Source of the DNA: Providencia rettgeri
Lineage (GTDB): Bacteria; Pseudomonadota; Gammaproteobacteria; Enterobacterales; Enterobacteriaceae
Reading direction: 5' to 3'
NCBI RefSeq assembly: GCF_013702265.1
Contig: NZ_CP059348.1
Location: 1,364,001-1,428,000, forward strand
Length of the DNA: 64,000 bases
Below the pieces are notes generated by a model. That model was not told the origin of the DNA and made no database searches. It saw nothing but the letters and a program-made list of their open reading frames with translations. Shown piece after piece: positions 11,864-20,994 of this stretch. The position numbers and the translations under genes were made by a program. Numbering within the stretch: position 1 is the stretch's first letter; each line of letters begins with the position of its first letter.

Positions 11864-13462
11864 ATGGGCATTTCCATGGAAGAAAGAATGCAACAGCTAC
11901 AAAATCGACAAAATACTAAAGGAATTGGTGATAACAGCGTTCATGGGGGGAGTGCGGATAACCGAGGTGATAATAAAGGTGTCATCAAGTCAGGGGATGC
12001 GACTGACTCGGGTAGCGGAGGTGGTTCAGTTGTTGGAGGAAAAACTGTAAACCTACACACCAATAACAATATTATGCAAGGTGGTACTGCGCGCAATGAT
12101 GGCATTAATAATGGGGGAATGGAAGGGGGACATAGTACCAACTTTGGGTTAAATAACAACGACCTCCATGGTGGTGCGGCAACTAACGAATTTGGTGCTG
12201 TCAACCATGAGCATTCGTTTCTTAAAGGGGGTAATGCAATTCGTGAATTACAAAGTGGTATTGAAAAATATCAAGGAATGCAAAAACAATTGGTGGACGC
12301 AAATAAAGAAATTATTCGTAAAAATAATGAGTTGTCAGCGCTGCAAAAAGAAATCGCATCACAAAAAGTAGAATTGCAAAAACAGCAGCAAGTATTAGCA
12401 GATCAAGCTTTTCAATCGAAAGATATGCAAGATAAGCTGAATGCGGTGCAACAGCATCTTGCACAAAGTGAAAAAGAAAAACAGTCATTAAATAATGAAC
12501 TGATGAAGGCTAAAGGGGATGTGAGCCAACTTCGCTCCGATATGAAAGCGCAACGTGGTGAAATAGACAAGCTCAAAGCTCAGGTGGATAAGGGCAAGCA
12601 AGAGATCCAAGAGCTGGAAATTAAATTAGATCAGACGAATGGTGACAAAGAAAAGCTCGAAGAACGCTTAAAAAATCAGCAAGTTCGTAATAAAAAACAA
12701 GAGGAAAAAATTAATGAAACTAAAGACAAGATTGAGGGCAAGCAAAAAGAAATTGATGTTTTAAATAACAAGCTTGCAGATGAAGGAAAAAATAAAGAGG
12801 ATTTAAATACCAAAATCCAGCGTTTAGAAAATGACATCAAAAAACTAAACAATATTTTAAACGAAAAAGTTGAAAAAGAGTCTAAGAGCAGCTCTAAAGT
12901 CTCTGAACTGCAAGAAAAAATTGGCGTCTTAGAAATGGAGAAAAAAGCGCTAGATTCCCTGTTACAAAACGAACTTCAATCTTATACCAAACTGGCTGAA
13001 GAATATCATCTCTATAAGCTGTCCGTTAAAACAGACATGGAAACATTTAAACAGCTGAAACCGATGCTCACTAAAATAGGTGATTTAGCAAACCAAGGTG
13101 AAGATATCTTAAACGATCAATCTAAAGCGTCGACAGTGACATTTGAAGCAACCGTAAGCTCGCGTAAAACTGAACGCTCAGCAGGAAGCACATTAGGTGG
13201 TTCTGCACAAAATTCAGGGACTAATTTAGGTACAATTAATGGTGGAAATAGCACGAGCAACACTCAGATCACTGGCTTGGTTGTTGACGATAGTGCGGTT
13301 GAAGTTGCTGCAGATAAATTAATTGAAAATATGAGTAGTTTGATGGAAACCACCGAAGCCGTTATTAAAGATACGGGAGAGTCAGTAAAAGGAATGGTTG
13401 GAACGGCAGGGATGTTTGTTCAGACTCAAACGGCTCAACACATTAGCGGTATTGGTTTTTAA
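11864..13462 (+). CDS. Repeat and coiled-coil protein of unknown function
   Basis: A 532-residue protein that I do not recognise. There is no signal peptide. Residues about 25-120 consist of 6-7 imperfect repeats of about 15 residues with the pattern G-G-x-A/T-x-N-x-G-x-N-N-x, for example G-G-T-A-R-N-D-G-I-N-N-G. Residues about 120-410 form a long Lys/Glu/Gln-rich coiled coil. Two more Gly/Asn repeats follow near residues 445-475, then a short hydrophobic-containing tail (G-M-V-G-T-A-G-M-F-V). The repeats suggest a short beta-solenoid. GGAG lies nine bases before the ATG. The AT-rich upstream region and lone position suggest an accessory gene. Confidence 0.75.
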   Translation: MGISMEERMQQLQNRQNTKGIGDNSVHGGSADNRGDNKGVIKSGDATDSGSGGGSVVGGKTVNLHTNNNIMQGGTARNDGINNGGMEGGHSTNFGLNNNDLHGGAATNEFGAVNHEHSFLKGGNAIRELQSGIEKYQGMQKQLVDANKEIIRKNNELSALQKEIASQKVELQKQQQVLADQAFQSKDMQDKLNAVQQHLAQSEKEKQSLNNELMKAKGDVSQLRSDMKAQRGEIDKLKAQVDKGKQEIQELEIKLDQTNGDKEKLEERLKNQQVRNKKQEEKINETKDKIEGKQKEIDVLNNKLADEGKNKEDLNTKIQRLENDIKKLNNILNEKVEKESKSSSKVSELQEKIGVLEMEKKALDSLLQNELQSYTKLAEEYHLYKLSVKTDMETFKQLKPMLTKIGDLANQGEDILNDQSKASTVTFEATVSSRKTERSAGSTLGGSAQNSGTNLGTINGGNSTSNTQITGLVVDDSAVEVAADKLIENMSSLMETTEAVIKDTGESVKGMVGTAGMFVQTQTAQHISGIGF

Positions 13463-13503
13463 AATTTTGTATTAATTGATTCTTGATTTTATTAGGAATA
13501 ATA

Positions 13504-13530
13504 AAAGGCCTACATAATATGTAGGCCTTT
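13504..13530. terminator. Bidirectional terminator
   Basis: AAAGGCCTACAT pairs with ATGTAGGCCTTT across 3 bases. On the minus strand it continues TTTTTAT. It serves the convergent repeat-protein gene and sdaB. Confidence 0.85.
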
Positions 13531-13569
13531 CTGGATAATGCTCACCAACGTTGCAATGTAAGCGATAAA

Positions 13570-14937
13570 TTATTCGCAATGACCTAACTTAATCGCCAAA
13601 CCGCCTTGAGAGGTTTCACGGTATTTTGCGTTGATATCTTTACCTGTTTCATACATGGTTTCGATCACTTTATCGAGACATACGCTTGGCGCACTCACAC
13701 GGCGTAATGCCATACGAGCGGCGTTTACAGCCTTAACAGATGCAATCGCGTTACGTTCGATACAAGGTACTTGGACTTGTCCGCCAACAGGGTCACAGGT
13801 TAAGCCTAAGTTGTGCTCCATGGCGATTTCTGCCGCGACACACACTTGCTCTGGGCTACCACCCATTAATTCTGCCAAACCAGCAGCAGCCATTGAACAG
13901 GCTACACCGACTTCACCTTGGCAACCGACTTCTGCACCCGAGATAGACGCATTCATTTTGTACAGCGTACCAATCACGCCTGAAACTAAGAAATAGCGGG
14001 TATAAGAGTTTTCGTTGACTGGGCGAATAAACTTATCGTAGTAAGCCAATACCGCAGGAATAATTCCGCAAGCACCGTTAGTTGGTGCAGTGACAACACG
14101 ACCACCCGCGGCGTTCTCTTCATTGACGGCAAGGGCGTACATGTTGATCCAGTCAATTACCGCCATTGGGTCAATGTTGTTATTGTCAGAAGTAACTAAT
14201 TGGCGACGCAGTGCCGCTGCACGGCGAGGAACACGCAGTGGACCAGGTAATAAACCTTCGGTGCTGACACCGCGTTCAATGCCCGCTTTCATGACATCCC
14301 ACACCGCCGCAAGATATTCAGAAATTTCTTCTTTGCTGTGGAGGGCTAATTCGTTTTGCATCACTAATGCAGATAAAGATAGTCCCGTTTCTTTACAGTG
14401 TTTTTGTAAATCAGCCGCATATTTGTATGGGTAAGGGACTTGAACCGCATTTTCAGTCTCTTGACCGAAATGCTCTTCATCAACGATAAAGCCACCGCCA
14501 ATGGAGTAATAATTTTTGGTATACAGAATGTTATCGCCATCAAATGCGGTAATTGTCATTCCATTTTCATGTAATGGTAAGTTGGTTGAATGGAAATTCA
14601 TCCCACCTTCAGTTGGGAAATCAACTTCATGTTGGCCATTTGCCAGCATCAGCTTGCCTGTTTGCTCAACATTGCGCATAAATGCTGGGATAGCATCAAT
14701 ATCAATCGTATCGGGCAGATTACCCGCTAAACCCATAATAATCGCCATATCAGTGGCGTGGCCTTTACCTGTCAACGATAAAGAACCATAAACATCGACG
14801 GAAATACGTGTGGTTTTAGTGAGAAGATTTTGCTGGATGAGGTCATCGACAAACTGCTTACCGGCTTTCATAGGGCCGACAGTGTGTGAGCTGGATGGTC
14901 CGATACCGATTTTAAAAATGTCGAATACGCTAATCAT
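13570..14937 (-). CDS. sdaB: L-serine dehydratase (iron-sulfur type)
   Basis: A 455-residue one-chain serine deaminase, the same length as E. coli SdaB and beginning M-I-S-V-F-D-I-F-K-I-G-I-G-P-S-S-S-H-T. Cysteines expected to hold the oxygen-labile 4Fe-4S cluster are seen in V-G-C-Q-G-E-V-G-V-A-C and L-T-C-D-P-V-G-G-Q-V-Q-V-P-C-I-E-R-N. It converts L-serine to pyruvate and ammonia. It lies 154 bases downstream of the serine transporter gene sdaC, in the same order as E. coli. Confidence 0.93.
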   Translation of the reverse strand: MISVFDIFKIGIGPSSSHTVGPMKAGKQFVDDLIQQNLLTKTTRISVDVYGSLSLTGKGHATDMAIIMGLAGNLPDTIDIDAIPAFMRNVEQTGKLMLANGQHEVDFPTEGGMNFHSTNLPLHENGMTITAFDGDNILYTKNYYSIGGGFIVDEEHFGQETENAVQVPYPYKYAADLQKHCKETGLSLSALVMQNELALHSKEEISEYLAAVWDVMKAGIERGVSTEGLLPGPLRVPRRAAALRRQLVTSDNNNIDPMAVIDWINMYALAVNEENAAGGRVVTAPTNGACGIIPAVLAYYDKFIRPVNENSYTRYFLVSGVIGTLYKMNASISGAEVGCQGEVGVACSMAAAGLAELMGGSPEQVCVAAEIAMEHNLGLTCDPVGGQVQVPCIERNAIASVKAVNAARMALRRVSAPSVCLDKVIETMYETGKDINAKYRETSQGGLAIKLGHCE

Positions 14938-15019
14938 ATTCTGTCTTCCTATATTGAAGGATCCCCATCAAACTGCCAATTACAGGGTATTTGTTGTCAG
15001 TAAGATGATTATAGAAGAT

Positions 15020-15056
15020 CCCTCAATTAACCAGATTGATATAGGTTAATTGAGGG
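15020..15056 (-). promoter_or_regulatory. Perfect inverted repeat in the sdaC-sdaB intergenic region
   Basis: CCCTCAATTAACC and GGTTAATTGAGGG are exact complements with an 11-base loop. On the minus strand no clear T-run follows (ATCTTCT), so this may be an mRNA processing or stability element, a weak attenuator, or a protein-binding palindrome, rather than a full terminator between the two genes. Confidence 0.55.
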
Positions 15057-15091
15057 CTTAGATTTACTTAATTATTTGCTAATTTTTTTAA

Positions 15092-16408
15092 TTAGAAGAA
15101 TAACTTGTAAGTTGCGGCGGAGATAGCGACCAGACCCATGATGACAACGAAGATATTGCTGAGTTTACCGGAGTATTTACGCATTGCTGGGACTTTGCTG
15201 ATTGCATACATTGGCATTAAGAACAGCAGGATTGCGATAACTGGGCCACCCAGACTTTCAATAATATCCAGTACACCAGGGTTCAGTGTTGCGACAATCC
15301 AAGTCGTCACTAACATGAACAGTGCAGTACCACGGTTTAATTTTTTAACATCAACAGTTTTGCCTTTTGCACGATATGCTCGTTCAACTAAACCATTGAA
15401 ACCTTCACGAGCACCTAAGTAGTGACCTAAGAATGATTTGATGATAGCGATAAAGGCGATGATTGCGGCAGCATACTTGATGAACGGCTGATCAAAGTAA
15501 CCAGACAGGTAGTCAAGGATACTGATGTTTTGCGCTTTAGCAGCAGCAAGGTCCGCTGAAGACAGCGTGAATACACAGCTGATGACGAAGAACATGACAG
15601 TCAGAACCATCAGGATGTGCGCAGAAGCCAGAATGCGTGAACATTTTTTCTCAGCCGCTTCATCATACTCTTCACGTTTTGCAACAGAGAATGCAGAGAT
15701 GATTGGTGAGTGGTTAAACGCGAACACCATCACTGGGATTGTTAGCCAGATAGTGATCCAAATGCTTTGTCCACCGGATGCTTTAGCTGCTTCAGTTACG
15801 CTGTCTAAAGATAATGTGCTCAGAACATCGGTGCTCCAATGTGGAACCATGTACAGAGAGAAAGCGACCAGTACGGCGATGAATGGGAACACCAGCATAC
15901 TCATGACTTTAACAATGTATTTTTCACCGAATGCCACGATTGCCATGACGCCACCGACTAAAATCAGCGCCAGCAACCAACGTGGTGGAGCGCCAACGCC
16001 TAAAAGTTCAGTCAGGAATTTGTTGACGTTGTTAGTGATAGAAACACCATAAACTAACAGAATAGGATAAATAGCAAAGAAATAGAGCAGGGTGATCCAG
16101 TTACCTGCTGTACGACCAAAGTGTTCTTCTACAACTTCAGTGATGTCACCGTCTTTCTTTGAACCGGAAAGTACAAAGCGTGTTAAACCACGGTGAGCAA
16201 AAAATGTCATTGGGAAAGCAAGTACTAACATCAGTAATACTGGCAGTAATCCACTCATACCCGCATTGATAGGTAAGAATAAAACACCCGCGCCGATGGC
16301 GGTACCATAAAGGCCGAGCATCCACACGGTGTCTGTTTTACGCCAAGCGGTAGCATTCCCTGTTTGCGAGGCTGTTTTGTTGATGGAACCAACTTTTGTT
16401 GTATCCAT
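15092..16408 (-). CDS. sdaC: Serine/H+ symporter
   Basis: An inner-membrane transporter of the SdaC/TdcC family with about 11 hydrophobic segments; 438 residues from the ATG at 16408, which has GGAG six bases upstream. A TTG twelve bases further up is less likely. Landmarks shared with E. coli SdaC are W-M-L-G-L-Y-G-T-A-I-G-A-G-V-L-F, F-N-H-S-P-I-I-S-A-F and S-F-L-G-H-Y-L-G-A-R-E-G. It supplies serine to SdaB, and together they form a serine catabolic unit. Confidence 0.93.
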   Translation of the reverse strand: MDTTKVGSINKTASQTGNATAWRKTDTVWMLGLYGTAIGAGVLFLPINAGMSGLLPVLLMLVLAFPMTFFAHRGLTRFVLSGSKKDGDITEVVEEHFGRTAGNWITLLYFFAIYPILLVYGVSITNNVNKFLTELLGVGAPPRWLLALILVGGVMAIVAFGEKYIVKVMSMLVFPFIAVLVAFSLYMVPHWSTDVLSTLSLDSVTEAAKASGGQSIWITIWLTIPVMVFAFNHSPIISAFSVAKREEYDEAAEKKCSRILASAHILMVLTVMFFVISCVFTLSSADLAAAKAQNISILDYLSGYFDQPFIKYAAAIIAFIAIIKSFLGHYLGAREGFNGLVERAYRAKGKTVDVKKLNRGTALFMLVTTWIVATLNPGVLDIIESLGGPVIAILLFLMPMYAISKVPAMRKYSGKLSNIFVVIMGLVAISAATYKLFF

Positions 16409-17269
16409 AATAGTCTCCAAAAATAAAAGTCAAAAATAAAAATTGGGTGCCTATTTCACTAGGCTCTTAATCTTTTTGTACGATTAATCGACGGTTTAAT
16501 CAGTGGTTAGTAAATAAACAATCGGTTAATACACTGTCTAGCCATTAATAATGGTTTTATACGTAACAATCTGATTGGAAATAAAACTAAGATGAATATG
16601 AAATTCATTTTCAATCAGTTTTGTAATTTTATAAGTAATTTTTAAAAGTGGATTTTGAGTGTGAGAATCTACATTTTAGCAGAACAAAATGCCGTGATCA
16701 TTATCTCAAAAGAGAAATATCCCCCATGTTTATCAGGTCACAGTGAATTTTGTAAAATTGTTAATGGAATTTAACTTAGTGCTAGTTTTCATAGATTTTC
16801 GGCAATGTTCATAAAATGATTATTCGACAAATTTATTTATATAAAAATACAAAACATTAAAACCGTTATCATGTTAATAAAAAAATTAACGTCAATCAGA
16901 TGATCAATGACTTGAAAATACGGATGAAAAAACCGCTTTATTCTTTAGAGAAATACCCAGCTGAGTTTTATTTTAACATGTTGATATTAAAGGGATTTAT
17001 ATCTTTACGTTAATTGATTAATAACGTGATTAATTTTTTTGGTTAATTAATGTTCTTGCGGAATATGTTAATTGTTTTAGGGGATTTAAGATTAGAAATA
17101 GAATACTTATTTTTTGTCGCAAAAAATAATAAGAAATAGTTACAAAATATTTGTTAATTAATTGTTTTAATATTTATTTGATAAATTCAAATAAAGTTAT
17201 TACTGCTAAAAATAAATGAAAACAAACTTTGATTTAGCTCAATATTTAATGATGAGGAAAATGAAGGGG
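16409..17269. other. AT-rich region without genes upstream of sdaC
   Basis: About 0.86 kb with stop codons in all frames and no RNA gene that I recognise. It is strongly AT-rich with many A/T tracts, as expected for a regulatory region bound by nucleoid proteins. At 16693-16708 there is a CRP-like site, CGTGA-N6-TCTCA (consensus TGTGA-N6-TCACA), about 285 bases above the sdaC start. The sdaC promoter is presumed to be in this stretch but I cannot place it. Confidence 0.5.
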
Positions 17270-17302
17270 AAAGTACTGACACTGATAATAGGTCAGTACT
17301 TT
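17270..17302 (-). terminator. Hairpin after ybjG
   Basis: AAAGTACTGAC pairs perfectly with GTCAGTACTTT across 11 bases just beyond the ybjG stop. On the minus strand it is followed by TTTCCCCTT, a weak tail. Confidence 0.5.
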
Positions 17303-17312
17303 AAATCACCAA

Positions 17313-17921
17313 TTAAGGTTGCATCCATCCTTTACGAATGAGAGAACCAAATACGAGGTGGTAAAGACGAGTGATTGGTTGTTGAATAACACTGCCGCCC
17401 ACAGCCCAAATCAGCTGAGATAAACCGCAAGAAATAGCACCTAAGATAAATGCACCGACCATGTCTAACGGCCAGTGAACACCAAGATAAATTCGAGACC
17501 ATGCAATAACGATGGCAGGAACCATAAACACGAAGCCAACCCATGTTCTTAGCCAGAATAAGAAAGCAAAAACGAAAGTGAAGACAATAGTTCCATGGTT
17601 ACTCGGGAAAGACGGAGTTGCGTCGTGATCTAAGAAATTAGAGCCAATGCCCATCACGAAAGGACGCTCATGGGGTGCAAAATAACCAATCAACCAAGAA
17701 ATTACTAAGCCAATGACAATGGCGTAAGCCGTTTTGCAGGCAAAGGTGCGTTGGCGAGTCATATTTGACTGCGCACCCCAAAACCAACACGCAACAGTAA
17801 ATAGCGGGAAAATAAGGATCAAGCGTTTGGCGATCACCGTGGCTAACGCAATAGTACCACTTGCGGACTCAGGCGTTGCGTTGATCAGATTAAAAAGATC
17901 CAGATTTAGTTGTTCCAGCAC
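17313..17921 (-). CDS. ybjG: Undecaprenyl-diphosphatase, PAP2 family (YbjG/BcrC type)
   Basis: A membrane phosphatase that recycles undecaprenyl diphosphate for peptidoglycan synthesis, with bacitracin-resistance potential. It has several hydrophobic segments. The three PAP2 motifs are intact: P-H-E-R-P-F, F-P-S-N-H-G-T and S-R-I-Y-L-G-V-H-W-P-L-D. I place the start at a GTG at 17921 (then L-E-Q-L-N-L-D-L-F-N-L-I-N-A-T-P), which lines up with the E. coli start and gives 202 residues (E. coli 198). The open frame extends to a TTG at 17969. Confidence 0.85.
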   Translation of the reverse strand: MLEQLNLDLFNLINATPESASGTIALATVIAKRLILIFPLFTVACWFWGAQSNMTRQRTFACKTAYAIVIGLVISWLIGYFAPHERPFVMGIGSNFLDHDATPSFPSNHGTIVFTFVFAFLFWLRTWVGFVFMVPAIVIAWSRIYLGVHWPLDMVGAFILGAISCGLSQLIWAVGGSVIQQPITRLYHLVFGSLIRKGWMQP

Positions 17922-18102
17922 GATCAGAGTACCTCGGACATTAGTTCTCAAGAAGACGGGACATAGCAATGGGAAGGGGTGAATTAAGACACGCTCTAGA
18001 CCTTGCTACTCAAGCTGACAAATTTACTTTTTGTTAAACATTAACTCAATCAATATTTGCTCAATAACAGTGATTTATCAGGGCAATGCAAAAGTTCTAG
18101 AC

Positions 18103-18180
18103 ACAAAAAACCCGATAGCATGAAAGAATCAAATGGCTATCGGGCTCCTCAATATGGGGACATCAAAGAAAAGCAGTGGC
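18103..18180 (-). ncRNA. rybB: RybB small regulatory RNA
   Basis: The minus strand reads GCCACTGCTTTTCTTTGATG then TCCCCAT and GGAGCCC. The first 20 bases match the 5' end of E. coli RybB, the seed that pairs with porin mRNAs through Hfq. The 3' part has diverged but keeps the terminator: CCCGATAGC pairs with GCTATCGGG and is followed by six T residues (18110-18105). Length is about 78 nt (E. coli about 80). It is expected to repress outer-membrane protein mRNAs under envelope stress. A near-consensus sigma-E promoter lies at the right distance. Confidence 0.92.
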
Positions 18181-18185
18181 ACTAA

Positions 18186-18215
18186 TTAAGACTACAGCAA
18201 AGGAGGAAAGTTCTC
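18186..18215 (-). promoter_or_regulatory. Sigma-E promoter of rybB
   Basis: On the minus strand GAGAACTT, fifteen bases, then GTCTTAA, then five bases to the first base of RybB. This fits the sigma-E pattern GGAACTT / GTCTAA with correct spacing. Confidence 0.85.
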
Positions 18216-18270
18216 TCGGTGATCAGAAAAAGTGCAATTTTTGATGAAAACATTTTTGCATAGCACAAAA

Positions 18271-18312
18271 AGAAAAAATAAAGCCCCAAATGAGAGGCTC
18301 ATCTGGGGCTTT
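18271..18312 (-). terminator. grxA terminator
   Basis: AAAGCCCC pairs with GGGGCTTT (with further AGATGAG/CTCAT pairing inside). On the minus strand it is followed by TATTTTTTC. Confidence 0.88.
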
Positions 18313-18339
18313 ATAAAAGAAAATGTCTTGTAAGATTGA

Positions 18340-18603
18340 TTACTTATACAGACTCAGATTTTCTTTAGCGTATGCTTCAAAATCGGTGCAACCACCGATG
18401 TGTTTTTCATCGATAAAGATTTGAGGAACGGTTTCTACAGTTTTACCAACGGTTTTGGATAAGTCTTCTTTAGAGATACCTTCCGCTTGGATATCAACAT
18501 AGCGATAATCGAAGTCGTCACGTTCATTCTTCAGTTTTTCTGCAAGTTCTTTAGCACGAACACAGTATGGGCAACCAGGGCGACCAAAAATAACAGTGTA
18601 CAT
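18340..18603 (-). CDS. grxA: Glutaredoxin 1
   Basis: An 87-residue dithiol glutaredoxin with the redox motif G-C-P-Y-C near residue 10, T-V-P-Q-I-F-I-D (cis-proline) and G-G-C-T-D-F. It uses glutathione to reduce ribonucleotide reductase, PAPS reductase and OxyR in the cytosol. It is divergent from ybjC, as in E. coli; about 190 bases between them hold both promoters. Confidence 0.95.
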   Translation of the reverse strand: MYTVIFGRPGCPYCVRAKELAEKLKNERDDFDYRYVDIQAEGISKEDLSKTVGKTVETVPQIFIDEKHIGGCTDFEAYAKENLSLYK

Positions 18604-18795
18604 AATATCTCCTTAAATTTAGAACTCAGATTCTAATGACTATTCAGATACAAAATAATAATGCCCAATACTATGCCAACATCAGCTTCTAAATAAAAGT
18701 TGAATTTTCCTTTCATAGCTATAGGCAGTCTATATAATTTGCTAGTGGTGGTGACGATACTGTCAATATAAGGTAATAAAACGAAGGAAAACATC

Positions 18796-19152
18796 ATGGA
18801 ACAACAGCAAAAACCCATAAAAGAGACTAAAGGGACGATGCGCTCACTAGCGGATATGCCAAAACCCGTTCTATTTCTTGAGGGTATCGGAATATTATTA
18901 CTAATCACCGTATTACTTGCCACTAATGACTATATTACGCTGCCGGAATGGCTAGCCAGCTCTGGCGCGATTGTCTCTATGGTGCTGGTTGGAATGGGGT
19001 GTTTAATCCCAGCGATGATCAATATTATCTGGCGAGCCGTTCATGGCCTTACTTTTTTGGGCATTGATAATAAATCGGGTGGCGCAAGTCGTGATCGTCG
19101 TAATCAACCAAAAGAGGCGACACGAGATGATGATAAACCAGACGAAAAGTAG
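18796..19152 (+). CDS. ybjC: YbjC-like small membrane protein (DUF1418)
   Basis: A 118-residue protein with two predicted transmembrane helices (about residues 34-54 and 58-80) and a charged, Arg/Lys/Asp-rich C-terminal tail. The core P-K-P-V-L-F-L-E-G-I-G follows E. coli YbjC (95 residues), which also neighbours grxA. AGGA lies eight bases before the ATG. In E. coli nfsA and rimK follow; here ybjN comes next. Function unknown. Confidence 0.75.
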   Translation: MEQQQKPIKETKGTMRSLADMPKPVLFLEGIGILLLITVLLATNDYITLPEWLASSGAIVSMVLVGMGCLIPAMINIIWRAVHGLTFLGIDNKSGGASRDRRNQPKEATRDDDKPDEK

Positions 19153-19307
19153 AGCAGGGCATGGTTTTACTGGTGTTTAGACTGGCTATGTGTGAAAATT
19201 GTCCGCTTTCTATTTGTTAGAATGAATTATTAGTATGAGTGCTTGGTTGGCATGAATATGGTTATTTTTGGTATATCGCTATTTTGAGTTGAAGAAGGTT
19301 ATTGCTC

Positions 19308-19826
19308 ATGGATTCTATTTGTTACCCAGATATCTCACAGCTGCGAGAGTGGCTCGACCAACTCAAAACCTCTTATTTCGAGTGTGATTCTTGTGCTGCT
19401 TTGCATCTCCCTCATATGCAAAATATTGATGGGATCTTTGATGCTAAATTAGACATTATTAATAATGTGTTAGTACTCTCAGCATTGGCAGAACTTAAAC
19501 CTACCGCGATTATTACGCTGGTGGCAAATATTAGCCAAATTAACGCCAGTTCATTAACGGCAAAAGTTTTTCTCGAAATTAATAATGAAAATCTACCTAA
19601 GTTGGTGGTTAGCCAATCATTTTCGTTAGAAGCCGGAATTACTTATCGCCAATTTAGCCATTTCTTACAGCAGGCCGAAGAGCAAATTTCCGGTATTGTG
19701 TTTGAAATTTTCAGTAATAATCTACTGTATGCAAACCAAGATGAGTATGAAGAGTTAGAGTCGGATGATAATGATGACGACACTGAATCCGACGTTGATG
19801 ATAAACCTTCTGTAATTATTCACTAA
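19308..19826 (+). CDS. ybjN: YbjN-family protein
   Basis: 172 residues from the ATG at 19308, with AAGG upstream. The block [16 protein letters not shown] and the S-L-T-A-K-V-F region match E. coli YbjN (158 residues). The C-terminus is an acidic Asp/Glu run absent from E. coli. The fold is a YbjN/T3SS-chaperone-like sensory domain; in E. coli the gene affects motility, exopolysaccharide and stress responses. Only seven bases separate it from rlmC, so they are probably co-transcribed here. Confidence 0.85.
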   Translation: MDSICYPDISQLREWLDQLKTSYFECDSCAALHLPHMQNIDGIFDAKLDIINNVLVLSALAELKPTAIITLVANISQINASSLTAKVFLEINNENLPKLVVSQSFSLEAGITYRQFSHFLQQAEEQISGIVFEIFSNNLLYANQDEYEELESDDNDDDTESDVDDKPSVIIH

Positions 19827-19833
19827 ATACCCT

Positions 19834-20961
19834 ATGCATTGTGAAAAATATTTGGCAGGAGAATGTCGCTCCTGTCAGTGGCTAGAATTATCGCCAGAAC
19901 AGCAAATTTCCCGTAAACAAGATAATCTGCAATCTTTATTGCCTTCTTTGGCGTCATCTTTATTTTTGACGCCAGTGACGGGGCCATTTGAAGGATTTCG
20001 CAATAAAGCCAAAATGGTTGTCAGTGGTAGTGTTGAAAAACCGATTTTGGGTATTGTTAACCGTGATGGAGATGCTGTTAGTTTAACGGAGTGCCCGTTA
20101 TATCCCACTGAATTTTCAGAAATCTTCGCGCAGCTTATGCCTTTTATCGCGAGAGCTGGGTTAACCCCTTATAACATTGAACGTAAGCGCGGTGAGCTAA
20201 AATATATTTTGCTGACTCAAAGCTGGCATACCAAACAATTTATGTTGCGTTTTGTCTTGCGCTCCGATAAAAAAATTGATCAATTACAAAAAGCATTACC
20301 TTGGTTACAAGAAAAATTGCCGCAATTGGCCGTGATCACTGCCAATATTCAGCCCGTACATATGGCTATTTTAGAAGGTGAGCAGGAAATTATGTTCACT
20401 GAGCAACATGTGCTGAGGGATGAGTTTAACCAAGTTCCTCTGTTTATTCGCCCGCAAAGTTTTTTCCAAACCAACCCTATTGTGGCTGCACAGCTATATC
20501 AAACAGCCAGAGAATGGGTCAAAGCGCTGAATATATCCAGCTTGTGGGATCTGTTTTGCGGTGTGGGTGGCTTTGGTTTGCATTGCGCGGATAAGACGAC
20601 CAGGCTAACGGGTATTGAAATTAGTGCGCCCGCTATTGAGTGCGCTCGCCAGTCTGCCCAAGAGCTGGGTTTGCAGCATGTGGAATTCCAAGCATTAGAT
20701 TCAACCAATTTTGCCACCAGTCGCCAAGATATTCCTGATTTAGTATTGGTGAATCCACCACGCCGCGGTATCGGTAAGAATTTATGCAACTATTTATCCG
20801 ATATGCATCCGGAATATATTCTCTATTCCAGCTGCAATGCCCAAACCATGGCGCAAGACTTTGAGTTATTATCAGGATACGAAGTTTGCAAAGTTCAACT
20901 GTTTGATATGTTCCCGCATACCGCACACTATGAAGTATTGAGCTTATTGAAGCGAAAATAG
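19834..20961 (+). CDS. rlmC: 23S rRNA (uracil-747-C5)-methyltransferase
   Basis: 375 residues, equal to E. coli RlmC (RumB). Iron-sulfur cysteines are in [12 protein letters not shown] near the N-terminus and C-P-L-Y-P. The SAM site is [13 protein letters not shown], and the catalytic cysteine is in Y-S-S-C-N-A-Q-T-M. It methylates U747 of 23S rRNA. The family is TrmA/RumA; the short form without a TRAM domain indicates RlmC rather than RlmD. Confidence 0.95.
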   Translation: MHCEKYLAGECRSCQWLELSPEQQISRKQDNLQSLLPSLASSLFLTPVTGPFEGFRNKAKMVVSGSVEKPILGIVNRDGDAVSLTECPLYPTEFSEIFAQLMPFIARAGLTPYNIERKRGELKYILLTQSWHTKQFMLRFVLRSDKKIDQLQKALPWLQEKLPQLAVITANIQPVHMAILEGEQEIMFTEQHVLRDEFNQVPLFIRPQSFFQTNPIVAAQLYQTAREWVKALNISSLWDLFCGVGGFGLHCADKTTRLTGIEISAPAIECARQSAQELGLQHVEFQALDSTNFATSRQDIPDLVLVNPPRRGIGKNLCNYLSDMHPEYILYSSCNAQTMAQDFELLSGYEVCKVQLFDMFPHTAHYEVLSLLKRK

Positions 20962-20968
20962 TGATTAG

Positions 20969-20994
20969 AATAGATAGGCTTGCGCCTATCTATT
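20969..20994. terminator. Convergent hairpin after rlmC
   Basis: AATAGATAGGC pairs perfectly with GCCTATCTATT over a 4-base loop. It overlaps the stop codon of the opposing gene; there is no strong T-run on either side. Confidence 0.6.

Noticed and set aside
19153-19307. Remnant of nfsA or rimK between ybjC and ybjN
   Set aside because: In E. coli these genes lie here, but the 155-base gap shows no trace of either; this is simple absence, not a pseudogene.
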